A DNA stretch of 64,000 nucleotides, from positions 33,314-97,313 of the forward strand of contig NZ_AHIL01000059.1 of the NCBI RefSeq assembly GCF_000241525.1, written 5' to 3'. A program made the translations under genes and the position numbers. How positions within the stretch are numbered: position 1 is the first letter of the stretch; the number at the start of each line of letters is the position of its first letter. Shown here in pieces: positions 54,582-63,631 of this stretch. A model generated the notes under the pieces. It was not told the DNA's origin. It saw only the letters and a program-made list of their open reading frames with translations, and did no database searches. Source of the DNA: Comamonas testosteroni ATCC 11996. GTDB taxonomy: Bacteria; Pseudomonadota; Gammaproteobacteria; Burkholderiales; Burkholderiaceae_C.

Positions 54582-54735
54582 TGTCTTTTTGCTGCTGTGA
54601 AATCCCGAGTGTGGCTCCATTAAGGAAAATGACAAAGCATTTGTAAAAGACAAAACCATGATTTGAGAAATCTCGCTTGTTGGGACTGAGCACTCTTTGA
54701 ATACTTCAGCTTTGATTTACTCAAGGAGACAAACA

Positions 54736-55734
54736 ATGGTTTTGCACGCTACGCTGCGACGTCGGGTGCTGTGGGGCCTATTGGGCGCGACGCTCAGCCC
54801 ATCGGTGCTGGCTGCTCCAACATCGGCATCCGGCTACCCCCAACGCCCCGTGACCTTCATTTCCCCCTTCCAAGCAGGTGGCGCCACTGATTTGATGGCG
54901 CGTGTGCTGGCTCAAAAGCTCGGAGCAGCTTTGGGGCAGCCGTTCGTGGTGGAAAACCGAGTCGGCGCTACCGGCCTCATCGGGGAAACCGCCGTCATGC
55001 GTGCCAAACCCGACGGCTACACCATCCTCATCGCCAGCAACAGCAGCCACGTGATTGCGCCACTGCTACAGGCCAAGCGGCCATTCCATCCGGTGAATGA
55101 CTTTGAGCCGATCAGCATGCTCAGCAGCTATCCCTTGGCATTGACAGTGGCGGCGGGGTCGCCCTTCAAGTCTGTCGCCGATCTGCTTGCGCAAGCCAAA
55201 ACACAGCCTGGCACGCTCAACTTCGGCAGTGTGGGACAAGGCAGTGTCATTCACCTCGTGAGCGAGCAGTTCGCGCAGCAGGGGCAGGTCAAGCTCACAC
55301 ACATTCCGTACAAGGGCACTCCCGCGTTGACCACGGCACTCCTGTCTGGAGAGATTGGAATGCGGTTTGACAGCGTGGGGTCCACTAAGCTGCTGGTGGA
55401 GGCCGGCCGTGCAAAGGTATTGGCTGTCTCCGGCCCTACACGGTCTGCGCTGATGCCCCAGGTTCCCACGTTGCGCGAGGCTGGGGTCAGTGGCGTAGAC
55501 GCCCTTGTATGGGTAGGAGCCTTTGCCCCTAAAGGTACACCACAGCCGATCGTGGACCTACTGCGCGAAAAGATGCAATCCCTGCTTCGCAATGATCCAG
55601 AAGTCAAGCGCGTGCTAGCCGGCAACGGAATGGACCCCATCGGTTCGCAAAGTACCGAGTTCGCAAAGGCCATAGCGGACGAGTCCAACCGCTGGTCCCA
55701 GCTGCTGACCCGGATCGACCTGCAACTCAATTGA
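54736..55734 (+). CDS. Bug-family (TctC-like) periplasmic solute-binding protein
   Basis: A 332-residue protein from the ATG at 54736 (AAGGAGACAAACA). Signal peptide ends near SPSVLAAPTS; then PVTFISPFQAGGATDLMARV, GQPFVVENRVGATGLIGETA and HIPYKGTPALTTALLSGEIG, the Bug fold. It is 18 bp upstream of an amidase gene. Hence it probably binds the amide, or the acid released from it. No Tct membrane partner is present. Confidence 0.87.
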   Translation: MVLHATLRRRVLWGLLGATLSPSVLAAPTSASGYPQRPVTFISPFQAGGATDLMARVLAQKLGAALGQPFVVENRVGATGLIGETAVMRAKPDGYTILIASNSSHVIAPLLQAKRPFHPVNDFEPISMLSSYPLALTVAAGSPFKSVADLLAQAKTQPGTLNFGSVGQGSVIHLVSEQFAQQGQVKLTHIPYKGTPALTTALLSGEIGMRFDSVGSTKLLVEAGRAKVLAVSGPTRSALMPQVPTLREAGVSGVDALVWVGAFAPKGTPQPIVDLLREKMQSLLRNDPEVKRVLAGNGMDPIGSQSTEFAKAIADESNRWSQLLTRIDLQLN

Positions 55735-55752
55735 TCAGGAAAATTTTCAGAT

Positions 55753-57006
55753 ATGCCCATACTTGACAACGCGGCTCGCAATGATTTGCTGCAACCGGGA
55801 CTTGGCGGAGCCTTTGTACGCGAGGGCTTTGGCACTGCTCCGCCTTTTACGCCGACCGGCAATGCCCTGGCCGGCATGCGCATGGGGGTCAAGGATATAT
55901 TCCTTGTGCAGGGTCAACGCATGGGGGGTGGAACGCCGGCCTGGGGAGCGCAGCAACCTATCGCCCAAGAAAGTGCACCAGCAGTGCAACTGTGCCTGGA
56001 AGCAGGCGCGCACTGGATCGGAAAGACAGTCACGGACGAGCTGGCCTACAGCCTTGCAGGTATCAATCATCACTATGGCATGCCCTACAACGCTGGTGCG
56101 CCGGGGCGACTACCTGGAGGTTCATCATCTGGCTCGGCTGCTGCCGTGTCCGCTGGTGACGTGGACTTCGCGCTCGGCACCGACGCCGGTGGTTCCTGCC
56201 GGTTGCCAGCCAGCTATTGCGGTATTTGGGGAATCCGGACGACGCAAGGGCGCTTGCCGGGTGGGGGATTCAAACTGGCACCCAGCTTCGATACCGTCGG
56301 CTGGTTTGCCAAGTCCGGCGAAGACATGGCACGCATTCATGCCGTGATTGACAATGAGGCTGTACACGAGGCCCAGCCTGACCTTCAGATACTCCTGTTT
56401 GAAGACGCCCTGCATGTGTGTGACCCTGACGTTCGCACCATGTTCATGGACGATTTGCAGCGACTCGGCCTGAATGGGCAGTGGTTACCTGCCGGCGAAC
56501 TTCCTCTTGCCCACTGGGCGCAAGCCCACCGTATCCTGGCAGGAGCGGAAACTTGGAGCATCCACGGCGATTGGGTGACAGCACATGGCGCAGCATTGGG
56601 GGCCGATGTCCGCGCCCGGTTCGGGTTCGCTTCGCAAGCCGCTCAAGAAGACCTGGCGGTGTGGCAAGCCCTCCGAGATGCCGCTACCCGTATGCTCGAC
56701 AAGCTGTTTGCTGATACGGGGGCATTCGTGCTGCTACCTACTGTTCCAGGGCCAGCGCCCATGCGCGATACCGCAGCTCATGAATTGCAACGCATGCGAG
56801 AAATGGCGCAGCAGTTGCTTTGCATCGCAGGACTGGCAGGGCTTCCGCAGGTGAGCTTTCCGTGGCGCAACGTGGATGGAGCACCGGTAGGCATGTCCGT
56901 CATTGGCCCTCGCGATGCAGATGCCCAGGTGTTGGCTGCAGCCATTGATTGCCACAAGCGCATGACGACCGATATTCCTGCAGCGGCTAAAGACGCTATT
57001 CGTTGA
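55753..57006 (+). CDS. Amidase-signature family amidase
   Basis: A 417-residue amidase-signature enzyme. Catalytic triad: Lys47 (GVKDIF), cis-Ser124 (GGSSSGSAA) and nucleophile Ser148 (TDAGGSCRLP). The sequence around these (LGTDAGGSCRLPASYCGIWG) is the full signature. Substrate unknown; the adjacent Bug protein and LysR regulator suggest use of an exogenous amide. Its end overlaps the stump of an AraC gene on the other strand by about 11 bp. Confidence 0.88.
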   Translation: MPILDNAARNDLLQPGLGGAFVREGFGTAPPFTPTGNALAGMRMGVKDIFLVQGQRMGGGTPAWGAQQPIAQESAPAVQLCLEAGAHWIGKTVTDELAYSLAGINHHYGMPYNAGAPGRLPGGSSSGSAAAVSAGDVDFALGTDAGGSCRLPASYCGIWGIRTTQGRLPGGGFKLAPSFDTVGWFAKSGEDMARIHAVIDNEAVHEAQPDLQILLFEDALHVCDPDVRTMFMDDLQRLGLNGQWLPAGELPLAHWAQAHRILAGAETWSIHGDWVTAHGAALGADVRARFGFASQAAQEDLAVWQALRDAATRMLDKLFADTGAFVLLPTVPGPAPMRDTAAHELQRMREMAQQLLCIAGLAGLPQVSFPWRNVDGAPVGMSVIGPRDADAQVLAAAIDCHKRMTTDIPAAAKDAIR

Positions 57007-57215
57007 CGGGGTTGAATGTGCTTCGGTACTGCTGAGGAGTAACGCCCACGCAGCGCACAAAAGCTCTGCGCATGCGTTCTGAATCCACAAAGCCGTATTC
57101 AAACGCAATGGTTTTCAGGGGCGTGGCGCTGCACTCCAGCATGGATCGGTCGGCATCCGCCCGTGCCCGCTCCACAAACTCCCAAGGCGTTATTTGAAGC
57201 TCTTTCCTAACGCGT
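56996..57215 (-). pseudogene. AraC/GlxA-family regulator, C-terminal stump
   Basis: On the minus strand an open frame encodes TPWEFVERARADADRSMLEC, SATPLKTIAFEYGFVDSERM, RRAFVRCVGVTPQQYRSTFN, the second HTH of a GlxA-type AraC regulator, stopping at 56996. At the 5' side it is cut at the boundary of repeat copy D near 57206-57215, so about 70 C-terminal codons remain. Confidence 0.8.
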
Positions 57216-57238
57216 ACCTCAGGTTTGTGGTGCGGCCA
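57206..57238 (+). repeat. Dispersed intergenic repeat, copy D (partial)
   Basis: CCTAACGCGTACCTCAGGTT, TGTGGTGCGGCC matches the centre of copies A and C. It forms the truncation point of the AraC stump. Confidence 0.65.
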
Positions 57239-57366
57239 GAAATCGACCCAAAGCAGTCGCTAGCAAGATCACCAGCCAGTGTCTGCTCTGGGCGGGAGCG
57301 GTCACTCGACACCAGGCAATCTGGACGAAGTCTGGCCGCAAGTTTGCATGCCGGTTAGCCTGTGAC

Positions 57367-58011
57367 TCAACACCGAACACAAGCCTGAGCTTCACCGAGA
57401 GCCACCATCGCATCAGTGAGCTGGGCCATGTATTGCGACATCGCTCGGCCATCACCTGATTGCATACCCACGAATGCACCGTCGAAGCCTGCGACACCGA
57501 AGAATGCCAATGCATTCGCCAACTCATCAGCGACCTTCTCGCCCTTGTCGTTAAAGGACATCCGAATCATGTGTCGCATGTAGTCGAGACCCTCTTTACG
57601 GATCTCGGCGATCGTTTGCATTGCTTCGGGAGCATCTGTGGCCTCGCTGCTCATAACCAGCAGCAGCAGCAGACGAAGAAAGTCCTCTCGATGCACAAAG
57701 ACTTCACCCGTCTTGTGCAGGTACCAACCAAGTCGCTCACGTGGCGTTCCACCTTCCGGGGGCGGCTGATGAGCATCGCGCATCGCAGCGAAGAACTCCC
57801 TCGCGCCACGCGCCATCACTTCGGACAGCAGACCCGCCTTTGACTCGAAATGGTGATAGATCGCGCTCTTGGGAATACCGCTTTCCTGCACTAGTGCGGA
57901 CATCGATGTGCCGGCATAGCCACGGGTAGCCATCACCTTGGCTGCCGCATCGAGTATCTCCTGACGCGAACGTTGTCCGCGCCGATTTCCATTGCTTTTG
58001 CTCTCTTCCAT
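57367..58011 (-). CDS. TetR-family regulator of the meta-cleavage operon
   Basis: A 214-residue regulator from the Met at 58011: HTH TRGYAGTSMSALVQESGIPK, SAIYHHFESKAGLLSEVM, followed by a ligand-binding helical domain. It is divergent from the monooxygenase gene at 58292. The gap contains a duplicated palindromic operator. The longer frame from 58089 adds a Cys-rich unlikely N-terminus. It probably represses the operon until the phenolic substrate or a pathway intermediate is bound. Confidence 0.87.
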   Translation of the reverse strand: MEESKSNGNRRGQRSRQEILDAAAKVMATRGYAGTSMSALVQESGIPKSAIYHHFESKAGLLSEVMARGAREFFAAMRDAHQPPPEGGTPRERLGWYLHKTGEVFVHREDFLRLLLLLVMSSEATDAPEAMQTIAEIRKEGLDYMRHMIRMSFNDKGEKVADELANALAFFGVAGFDGAFVGMQSGDGRAMSQYMAQLTDAMVALGEAQACVRC

Positions 58012-58173
58012 ATGTGCAGTGTATGTGTCTGGCGACTTCACATGCAGCACTCGGCAGCAGCAATTGCCTTCGGTGTACCTGCCGTCCACCTCAAATCATG
58101 TGGGCTCTTAATACGTTCACACATCAAATTCATACATGAAAACCCTTACTAGTTTTCACTAATCACAAGTTAT

Positions 58174-58212
58174 GGACCAATCGGTACATTCTTGTTTTGT
58201 ACCGATTGGTCC
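58174..58212. promoter_or_regulatory. Duplicated TetR operator
   Basis: Perfect inverted repeat of 14-bp arms, GGACCAATCGGTAC (58174-58187) and GTACCGATTGGTCC (58199-58212), 11 bp apart. Each arm is itself a palindrome-like ACCAATCGGT unit, so two dimers could bind 25 bp apart. Confidence 0.75.
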
Positions 58213-58291
58213 AATTTAATCCATGTCAAAGCATGCTTGATCTGAGCTTTATGACTGGCACCAACGGTTGCGAACTCAGGAGACAAGCTAA

Positions 58292-59839
58292 ATGACCACC
58301 AAGACCTACGACGCAGACGTTGCCATCGTCGGCTATGGCCCGACAGGGCTGATCGGCGCGCTAACCCTCGCCAACAAAGGCGTATCTGTGATTGCGCTGG
58401 AGCGTGAGCAAGACATCTACCAACGAGCCCGTGCTGTGACGGTCAATGACTGGACGATGCGCATCTTCCAGGACCTGGGAATTGATGAGCGCATCGAGAA
58501 AGTCATAGATCCACAGCGCGCGCTTCGCTGGATCACCTATGACGGCACGGAAATCATGCGAGTGGAGCACCCACCGAGCACCTTGGGTCGCAAGCCGCGC
58601 TTCTACAACATCTACCAACCCACCATGGAGGCTGAACTGCGCCGCTGCGGCGATGCCTACGGGGAGCGCCTACAGGTCCGGTACGGCGCTGAAGTCATCG
58701 CTATCGAGCAAGACTCTGACGGCGTGACGCTGACCAGCCGTGACAAAGCAACCGGCAAGCTGAGTTCCGTGCGGGCACGCTACGCGATTGCCGCCGACGG
58801 GGGCTCCAGCCCCTGCCGTGGGATGCTCGGGATAGATCTGCTGGGTGACACCAATGACGTGACGTGGGTGGTCATCGACTGCCGCGTCAAGCGCTGGTGG
58901 CCTGACCGTGACTTTCTGACTTTCTGGTCTGACAAAAACCGCCCTGTGGTCGATATCGCGCTCTCGGCTGGCAATCACCGCTGGGAAATTCCTCTCACGC
59001 CAGGCGAGACACCGGCCGACTACCCATCCAGTGCAGAGGTCTGGCCACTGCTCAAGGCCTTGGGCGTGACGGAAGACGATGTCGAGATTCACCAGCACGC
59101 GTTCTACAAGCACCATGTACGCATGGCCGACACGTGGCGCAAGGACCGCGTCTTCCTGGCCGGTGATGCAGCTCACTTGATGCCTCCATGGGCAGGCGCT
59201 GGCATGCAAACAGGCATGCGTGATACTTTTAATTTGGGTTGGAAGATGGCCCGCGTCATCAAGGGCGAGTTGCCCGACAACTGGCTCGACACCTATGAAA
59301 CGGAACGCCGCCCCAATGCGGTCTTCTACACCAATCTGGCCGTAGCTCTGGGACGGGTAATCAAGCAGGAGGCTAGTGCCGAGGAAATCGAAGCCCTCCA
59401 TGCAGTACCCACCGAGACAGTAACGCCCTACGAACCGCCTTTGATCGCACCGCCTGCACTGGAAGCAGGATGGATACGCGGCGCCACAGGCGATGCCAGC
59501 ATCGTCGGCCGAATGATTCCTCAGCCCATCGCGGGAGACACTTTCGGAAAGATGGCCCGTCTCGACACCTTGCTGGGTGATGGCTTCGTCTTGCTGGGCG
59601 TCGATACGAATCCAGCTGACTTGCTGACCCCAGAAGAAAAAGCCGGCTGGGACGCACTCAATGCTCGATACCTCACGGTTCGCCCCAAAACCGCTTACAC
59701 GCACGGTTCTGATGAGCTGGTGGATCTCGACAACGTATTGCTGCCTTGGCTACAGCGCTACGGAGTCAAAACCATCGCCATACGCCCAGACAAGTTCGTA
59801 GCGGCAGCCGATACCAGTGGCCTCGCTGTGCCCGCCTGA
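58292..59839 (+). CDS. mhpA: MhpA-like FAD-dependent aromatic ring hydroxylase
   Basis: A 515-residue class A flavoprotein monooxygenase: GxGPxG in VAIVGYGPTGLIGALTLANK, DG motif RYAIAADGGSS, GD motif FLAGDAAHLMPPWAGAGMQTGM. It resembles 3-(3-hydroxyphenyl)propionate hydroxylase; the final 130 residues are the thioredoxin-like C-terminal domain. It would add a hydroxyl group to a phenolic acid, giving a catechol for the next enzyme. Start follows CAGGAGACAAGCTAA. Substrate is not proven, the mhpA symbol is by similarity. Confidence 0.82.
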   Translation: MTTKTYDADVAIVGYGPTGLIGALTLANKGVSVIALEREQDIYQRARAVTVNDWTMRIFQDLGIDERIEKVIDPQRALRWITYDGTEIMRVEHPPSTLGRKPRFYNIYQPTMEAELRRCGDAYGERLQVRYGAEVIAIEQDSDGVTLTSRDKATGKLSSVRARYAIAADGGSSPCRGMLGIDLLGDTNDVTWVVIDCRVKRWWPDRDFLTFWSDKNRPVVDIALSAGNHRWEIPLTPGETPADYPSSAEVWPLLKALGVTEDDVEIHQHAFYKHHVRMADTWRKDRVFLAGDAAHLMPPWAGAGMQTGMRDTFNLGWKMARVIKGELPDNWLDTYETERRPNAVFYTNLAVALGRVIKQEASAEEIEALHAVPTETVTPYEPPLIAPPALEAGWIRGATGDASIVGRMIPQPIAGDTFGKMARLDTLLGDGFVLLGVDTNPADLLTPEEKAGWDALNARYLTVRPKTAYTHGSDELVDLDNVLLPWLQRYGVKTIAIRPDKFVAAADTSGLAVPA

Positions 59840-59870
59840 ACACCTCCCGTAGTTCTGTAAGGAGACTCCA

Positions 59871-60773
59871 ATGAGTAGCGTGAATCAACTTGCCTATGTG
59901 GGCATTGAGGCCAGTGACCTTGCCGACTGGGAGCGCTTCGGCGTCGACCTGCTGGGTATGCAGCTGGGCTCCAGGAGCTCTGACTCCCTGCAATTGCGCA
60001 TGGATGACAAAGTCTATCGATGGTTGATACAGAAGGGCCCCGCGGACGATCTGTCGCTCACCGGTTTTGAGTGCGGCAACGATGCAGACCTCGATGCCAT
60101 CGTTGCACGCCTGCAAGCCGCAGGTCACCAAGTGCAGCAAGGGGATGCAGCCCTTGCAGAGCAGCGCCAAGTCCAGCGCATCTTTGTAACGGCAGACCCA
60201 CTCGGGAATCGTGTGGAGCTGGTCACGGGATTCGCAACCGCAAGCACACCCTTCGTCTCCAAAACGCTGAAATCCAGCTTTGTGACGGGCTTCGGCGGCG
60301 CGGGCCATCAGGTACTCATGGAGCGAGGCATAGATCGCCAGCAGTTGATGCACTGGTATGGGCTGCTCGGCTTCAAACTGACCGATGTGATCGACGAGAA
60401 GCTGGCTCCCAACTTCATTGCCAGCGTGGCGTTCATGCACTGCAATGGTCGCCATCACACCTTGGCCCTGGCAAATATGCCGTTTCCCAAGCGCATTCAC
60501 CACTTCATGGTCGAAGTGTCCTCCATGGATGACGTGGGCCATGCCTATGACCGCTGCATGGACGACCGAAGGCAGTTCGAGATGACGCTAGGCGTGCACC
60601 CCAACGATCAGATGTTCAGCTTCTATGTCCGTACCCCTTCGGGCTTCAACGTGGAGTTCGGCTGGGGTGGCTTGGTCATTGATGAGCAGACCTGGCAGGT
60701 CCAGCACCTGGATCACCTCAGTAGCTGGGGACACCGCCACCCCAAGGCTGTAGCTGAGTTGCTGCAAGCCTGA
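59871..60773 (+). CDS. Type I extradiol catechol dioxygenase (VOC fold)
   Basis: A 300-residue two-domain vicinal-oxygen-chelate dioxygenase like 2,3-dihydroxybiphenyl 1,2-dioxygenase. Likely Fe(II) ligands: His146 (FGGAGHQVL), His210/211 (RIHHFMVEV) and Glu262 (GFNVEFGWG), with catalytic His196 (GRHHTLAL). It cleaves the catechol meta to the hydroxyls. Classical MhpB is an unrelated type II (LigB-like) dioxygenase, so this operon uses a different ring-cleavage enzyme. GGAGACTCCA precedes the ATG. Confidence 0.87.
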   Translation: MSSVNQLAYVGIEASDLADWERFGVDLLGMQLGSRSSDSLQLRMDDKVYRWLIQKGPADDLSLTGFECGNDADLDAIVARLQAAGHQVQQGDAALAEQRQVQRIFVTADPLGNRVELVTGFATASTPFVSKTLKSSFVTGFGGAGHQVLMERGIDRQQLMHWYGLLGFKLTDVIDEKLAPNFIASVAFMHCNGRHHTLALANMPFPKRIHHFMVEVSSMDDVGHAYDRCMDDRRQFEMTLGVHPNDQMFSFYVRTPSGFNVEFGWGGLVIDEQTWQVQHLDHLSSWGHRHPKAVAELLQA

Positions 60774-60818
60774 GCCTCGACTTCATTTCATTTATCCCAA
60801 AGTCCCAAGGAGATACCA

Positions 60819-61664
60819 ATGTCTATCACGCAAGCCAGCACTAGCCGTACCGTCAAAACTCGCGACTGGAACCTGCAATATTACGAAGCCGGTGAAGGTC
60901 ATCCCGTCATACTGCTGCATGGCAGCGGTCCGGGCGCCACCGGTTGGAGCAACTTCTCCGGCAACATTGAGACGCTGGCGCGCCAGTTCCGCGTGCTCGC
61001 GGTTGATATGCCCGGCTGGGGCCTGTCCGATGCGTGCACGGTGGACCGCCTCGACCATGTGGATGCAGCTATCCAGTTCATGGATGCACTCGGTATCGAG
61101 AAGGCGGCCTTTGTCGGCAACTCCATGGGTGGTCAGACTTCTCTGCGTCTGGCAACCGAGTATCCGGAGCGCATCAGCCACCTCGTCACCATGGGGCCGC
61201 CCGTGGGCAAGATGCCTTCGCTGTTCGGAGCCGGCGACGGCCCCTCCGAAGGTCTGAAGGTTCTGATCCAGGCTTACCAGGACGCGTCACCAGAGAACAT
61301 GCGCCGTCTGGTTGAAATCATGACGTTCGACAAAGCGCGCTTTGCCACTCCCGAATTGACGAAAGCACGCTCCGATGCGGCGCTGGCCCGCCCGGAACAT
61401 CTGAAGAACTACGTTGCTGGACTGCCCCAGGGTGCACCGCTGCCCAAGTGGGTGGACCGCTCCAAACTGCCGCAGATCCAGATCCCCACGCTGCTGATTC
61501 ACGGCCGTGACGACCGCGTCGTTTCATATGAAAGCTCTCTGTTCTTGCTCGCCTGCATCCCCAATAGCCGACTGGTACTACTCAATCGCTGCGGCCACTG
61601 GGCAATGATCGAACACGCCGAGGAATTCAACCGCCTGGTTGCAGACTTCATCGCCAGCAACTAA
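60819..61664 (+). CDS. mhpC: Meta-cleavage product C-C hydrolase (MhpC/BphD-like)
   Basis: A 281-residue alpha/beta hydrolase: oxyanion region HGSGPGATGWSNFSGNI, nucleophile elbow VGNSMGGQTSL, acid in HGRDDRVVSYE and His in CGHWAMIEH. This is the MhpC/BphD pattern. It cleaves the carbon-carbon bond of the ring-fission product, yielding 2-hydroxypentadienoate and an organic acid. AAGGAGATACCA precedes the ATG. Confidence 0.88.
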   Translation: MSITQASTSRTVKTRDWNLQYYEAGEGHPVILLHGSGPGATGWSNFSGNIETLARQFRVLAVDMPGWGLSDACTVDRLDHVDAAIQFMDALGIEKAAFVGNSMGGQTSLRLATEYPERISHLVTMGPPVGKMPSLFGAGDGPSEGLKVLIQAYQDASPENMRRLVEIMTFDKARFATPELTKARSDAALARPEHLKNYVAGLPQGAPLPKWVDRSKLPQIQIPTLLIHGRDDRVVSYESSLFLLACIPNSRLVLLNRCGHWAMIEHAEEFNRLVADFIASN

Positions 61665-61746
61665 GCACTTGCATAGGCCTGCTGCGCCGACGTGGTCGCG
61701 ACAGGCCCTGGACTTGCTTACTGAAATTTCATGAATGGAGAACAGC

Positions 61747-62697
61747 ATGAAACTGAAGACTCTCCTGGGCGCCAGCTTGCTGGTGGCAGCCTGGGCTGGC
61801 GGAGCATTCGCACAGACGCGACTTGTGACCCTTGGCACCCAGGGTGGACCTCTGCCATCCACCGCTCGGTCGCAGCCAGCCAATGCACTGATGGTGGGCG
61901 ACAAGGTATATGTCATTGATGCGGGTGACGGCGTCCTGCGACAGCTGTATGCGGCAGGCATAGATCTGCGCAAGGTCAGGCAGATCTTCATCACCCATGA
62001 CCATGACGATCACAACGCTGGCTGGGGCTCATTGCTGGGCGTGCAGTGGGATCTCGGGATCTGGCCGGTGGACGTCTACGCACCGAGTGCGAAGTCCATG
62101 ATGAATGGCTTTCTTCAGTATTTCTCGGTCAACGCACGCATTCGCCAAGCAGACTCAAAAAGCGGAAAACTCCCTCCCGAGAAAGCATTTCATGCGCATG
62201 ACATCCAAGGCAATGGCCTGGTCTTCAAAGATGACTTGATCAGCGTTACGGCCCAGGAGAACTGTCACTACAAGGTAGACCCGGCTGCTGACGCCAAACG
62301 CGGCAAACAAGATCGCTCCTATGCGTTGCGCATCCAGACGCCCGACAAGACTATCGTTTTCAGCGGTGACACAGGCCAATGTCCTGCGCTGACTGCCTTC
62401 GCCAAGGACGCCGACCTGCTTGTGCATGAGGTCATAGACCTGCCTCTGACTCGCGAGATGATGCGACGCCAGCATGTACCCGATGCAGTAGCGGACGGCA
62501 TGATGCGCCACATGACCGAGGAGCACACGGTACCGGAAGACATCGGCTTGCTCGCGAAGGCCGCCGGCGTCAAGAAAGTCATCCTGACACATCTGGTCCC
62601 CGGCGGCGATGAGCCAGATTCGCGATACACCGACGGCGTTCGCAAGCACTTCAGTGGACCTGTCGAAGTGGCACGCGATCTCATGGTCTTCGAATAG
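61747..62697 (+). CDS. Exported metallo-beta-lactamase-fold hydrolase
   Basis: A 316-residue protein from the ATG at 61747 (GGAGAACAGC) with signal peptide MKLKTLLGASLLVAAWAGGA. The metal motif is HDHDDHNAG (HxHxDH); further ligands are SGDTGQ and ILTHLVPG. It is arylsulfatase/RNase Z-like MBL fold. Such a secreted hydrolase inside a meta-cleavage operon is unusual; it may release the phenolic acid from an ester or lactone outside the inner membrane. This is inference. Confidence 0.85.
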   Translation: MKLKTLLGASLLVAAWAGGAFAQTRLVTLGTQGGPLPSTARSQPANALMVGDKVYVIDAGDGVLRQLYAAGIDLRKVRQIFITHDHDDHNAGWGSLLGVQWDLGIWPVDVYAPSAKSMMNGFLQYFSVNARIRQADSKSGKLPPEKAFHAHDIQGNGLVFKDDLISVTAQENCHYKVDPAADAKRGKQDRSYALRIQTPDKTIVFSGDTGQCPALTAFAKDADLLVHEVIDLPLTREMMRRQHVPDAVADGMMRHMTEEHTVPEDIGLLAKAAGVKKVILTHLVPGGDEPDSRYTDGVRKHFSGPVEVARDLMVFE

Positions 62698-62814
62698 AGG
62701 CCCCCCAGAGTAAACAGCACTTCACCACCGGCTGCACCAGGTCTGTGGTGTGGTCGGCCGACTGCGGCCGAAGGCAAAGAGCCTTGCTCCTTACCCGATC
62801 ACAGCTCCCCCCAT

Positions 62815-63606
62815 ATGACTGCCCCATCAACAAACCTTCATGCTGCTGCCCTGGCCATACGAGAGGCTCGCAGCTCCCGCTGCCCGATTGCCAGGGTATC
62901 CGAAACCTTTGGCATTACCGGGCTCGACGCTGCCTACCAAGTGGCTCAACTCAATACACAGGCTTGCCTGGAAGATCCAGCCCGCCGAGTCATTGGCCTC
63001 AAGGTTGGACTCACCAGCAAAGCTGTACAACAGCAGCTGGGAGTGGATCAACCCGACTTCGGAGTGCTGTTCAACGACATGGAATACATGAATGGCGACA
63101 CCATTCCCATGAGTCGACTCATCCAGCCCAAGGTGGAGGCCGAGGTTGCCTTTGTCGTCGGCAAGGATTTAGGCAGCCATGCGCCCTCCTGGGCCGAGTT
63201 CCTCAACGCCCTGGCTTATGCCTTGCCAGCCCTGGAGATCGTGGACAGCGTGATCCAGGACTGGAAGATCACCCTGGTGGATACCGTAGCCGATAACGCA
63301 TCTTCGGGTCTCTATGTGCTGGGCGAACAGCCTGTCAGCATCGGCGCACTGGACACCTCAGCCCTTGGCATGCAGATGAGCATCAACGGCAGAACCGTTT
63401 CGGTCGGCACGGGCGCCGCCTGCCTGGGCCACCCTCTGCGCGCAGCCTACTGGCTGGCCTGCACCATGGCCGAGCGCGGCCATCCCTTGCGCGCTGGCCA
63501 ACTCATTCTGTCCGGTGCCTTGGGACCCATGGTAGCTCTCAGCAACGGCGACTTGGTCCAGGCACATCTGGGCAGCCTGGGCAGCGTCGGCTGCCGCCTG
63601 GCCTGA
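62815..63606 (+). CDS. mhpD: 2-hydroxypenta-2,4-dienoate hydratase
   Basis: A 263-residue fumarylacetoacetate-hydrolase-like hydratase: [56 protein letters not shown] (metal ligand pattern ExE) and [13 protein letters not shown]. It adds water to 2-hydroxypentadienoate to give 4-hydroxy-2-oxovalerate. It follows the MBL gene by 117 bp that contain a small GC hairpin. Typical size. Confidence 0.9.
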   Translation: MTAPSTNLHAAALAIREARSSRCPIARVSETFGITGLDAAYQVAQLNTQACLEDPARRVIGLKVGLTSKAVQQQLGVDQPDFGVLFNDMEYMNGDTIPMSRLIQPKVEAEVAFVVGKDLGSHAPSWAEFLNALAYALPALEIVDSVIQDWKITLVDTVADNASSGLYVLGEQPVSIGALDTSALGMQMSINGRTVSVGTGAACLGHPLRAAYWLACTMAERGHPLRAGQLILSGALGPMVALSNGDLVQAHLGSLGSVGCRLA

Positions 63607-63631
63607 CGACCCCTCTCCTACAAGGACACCC

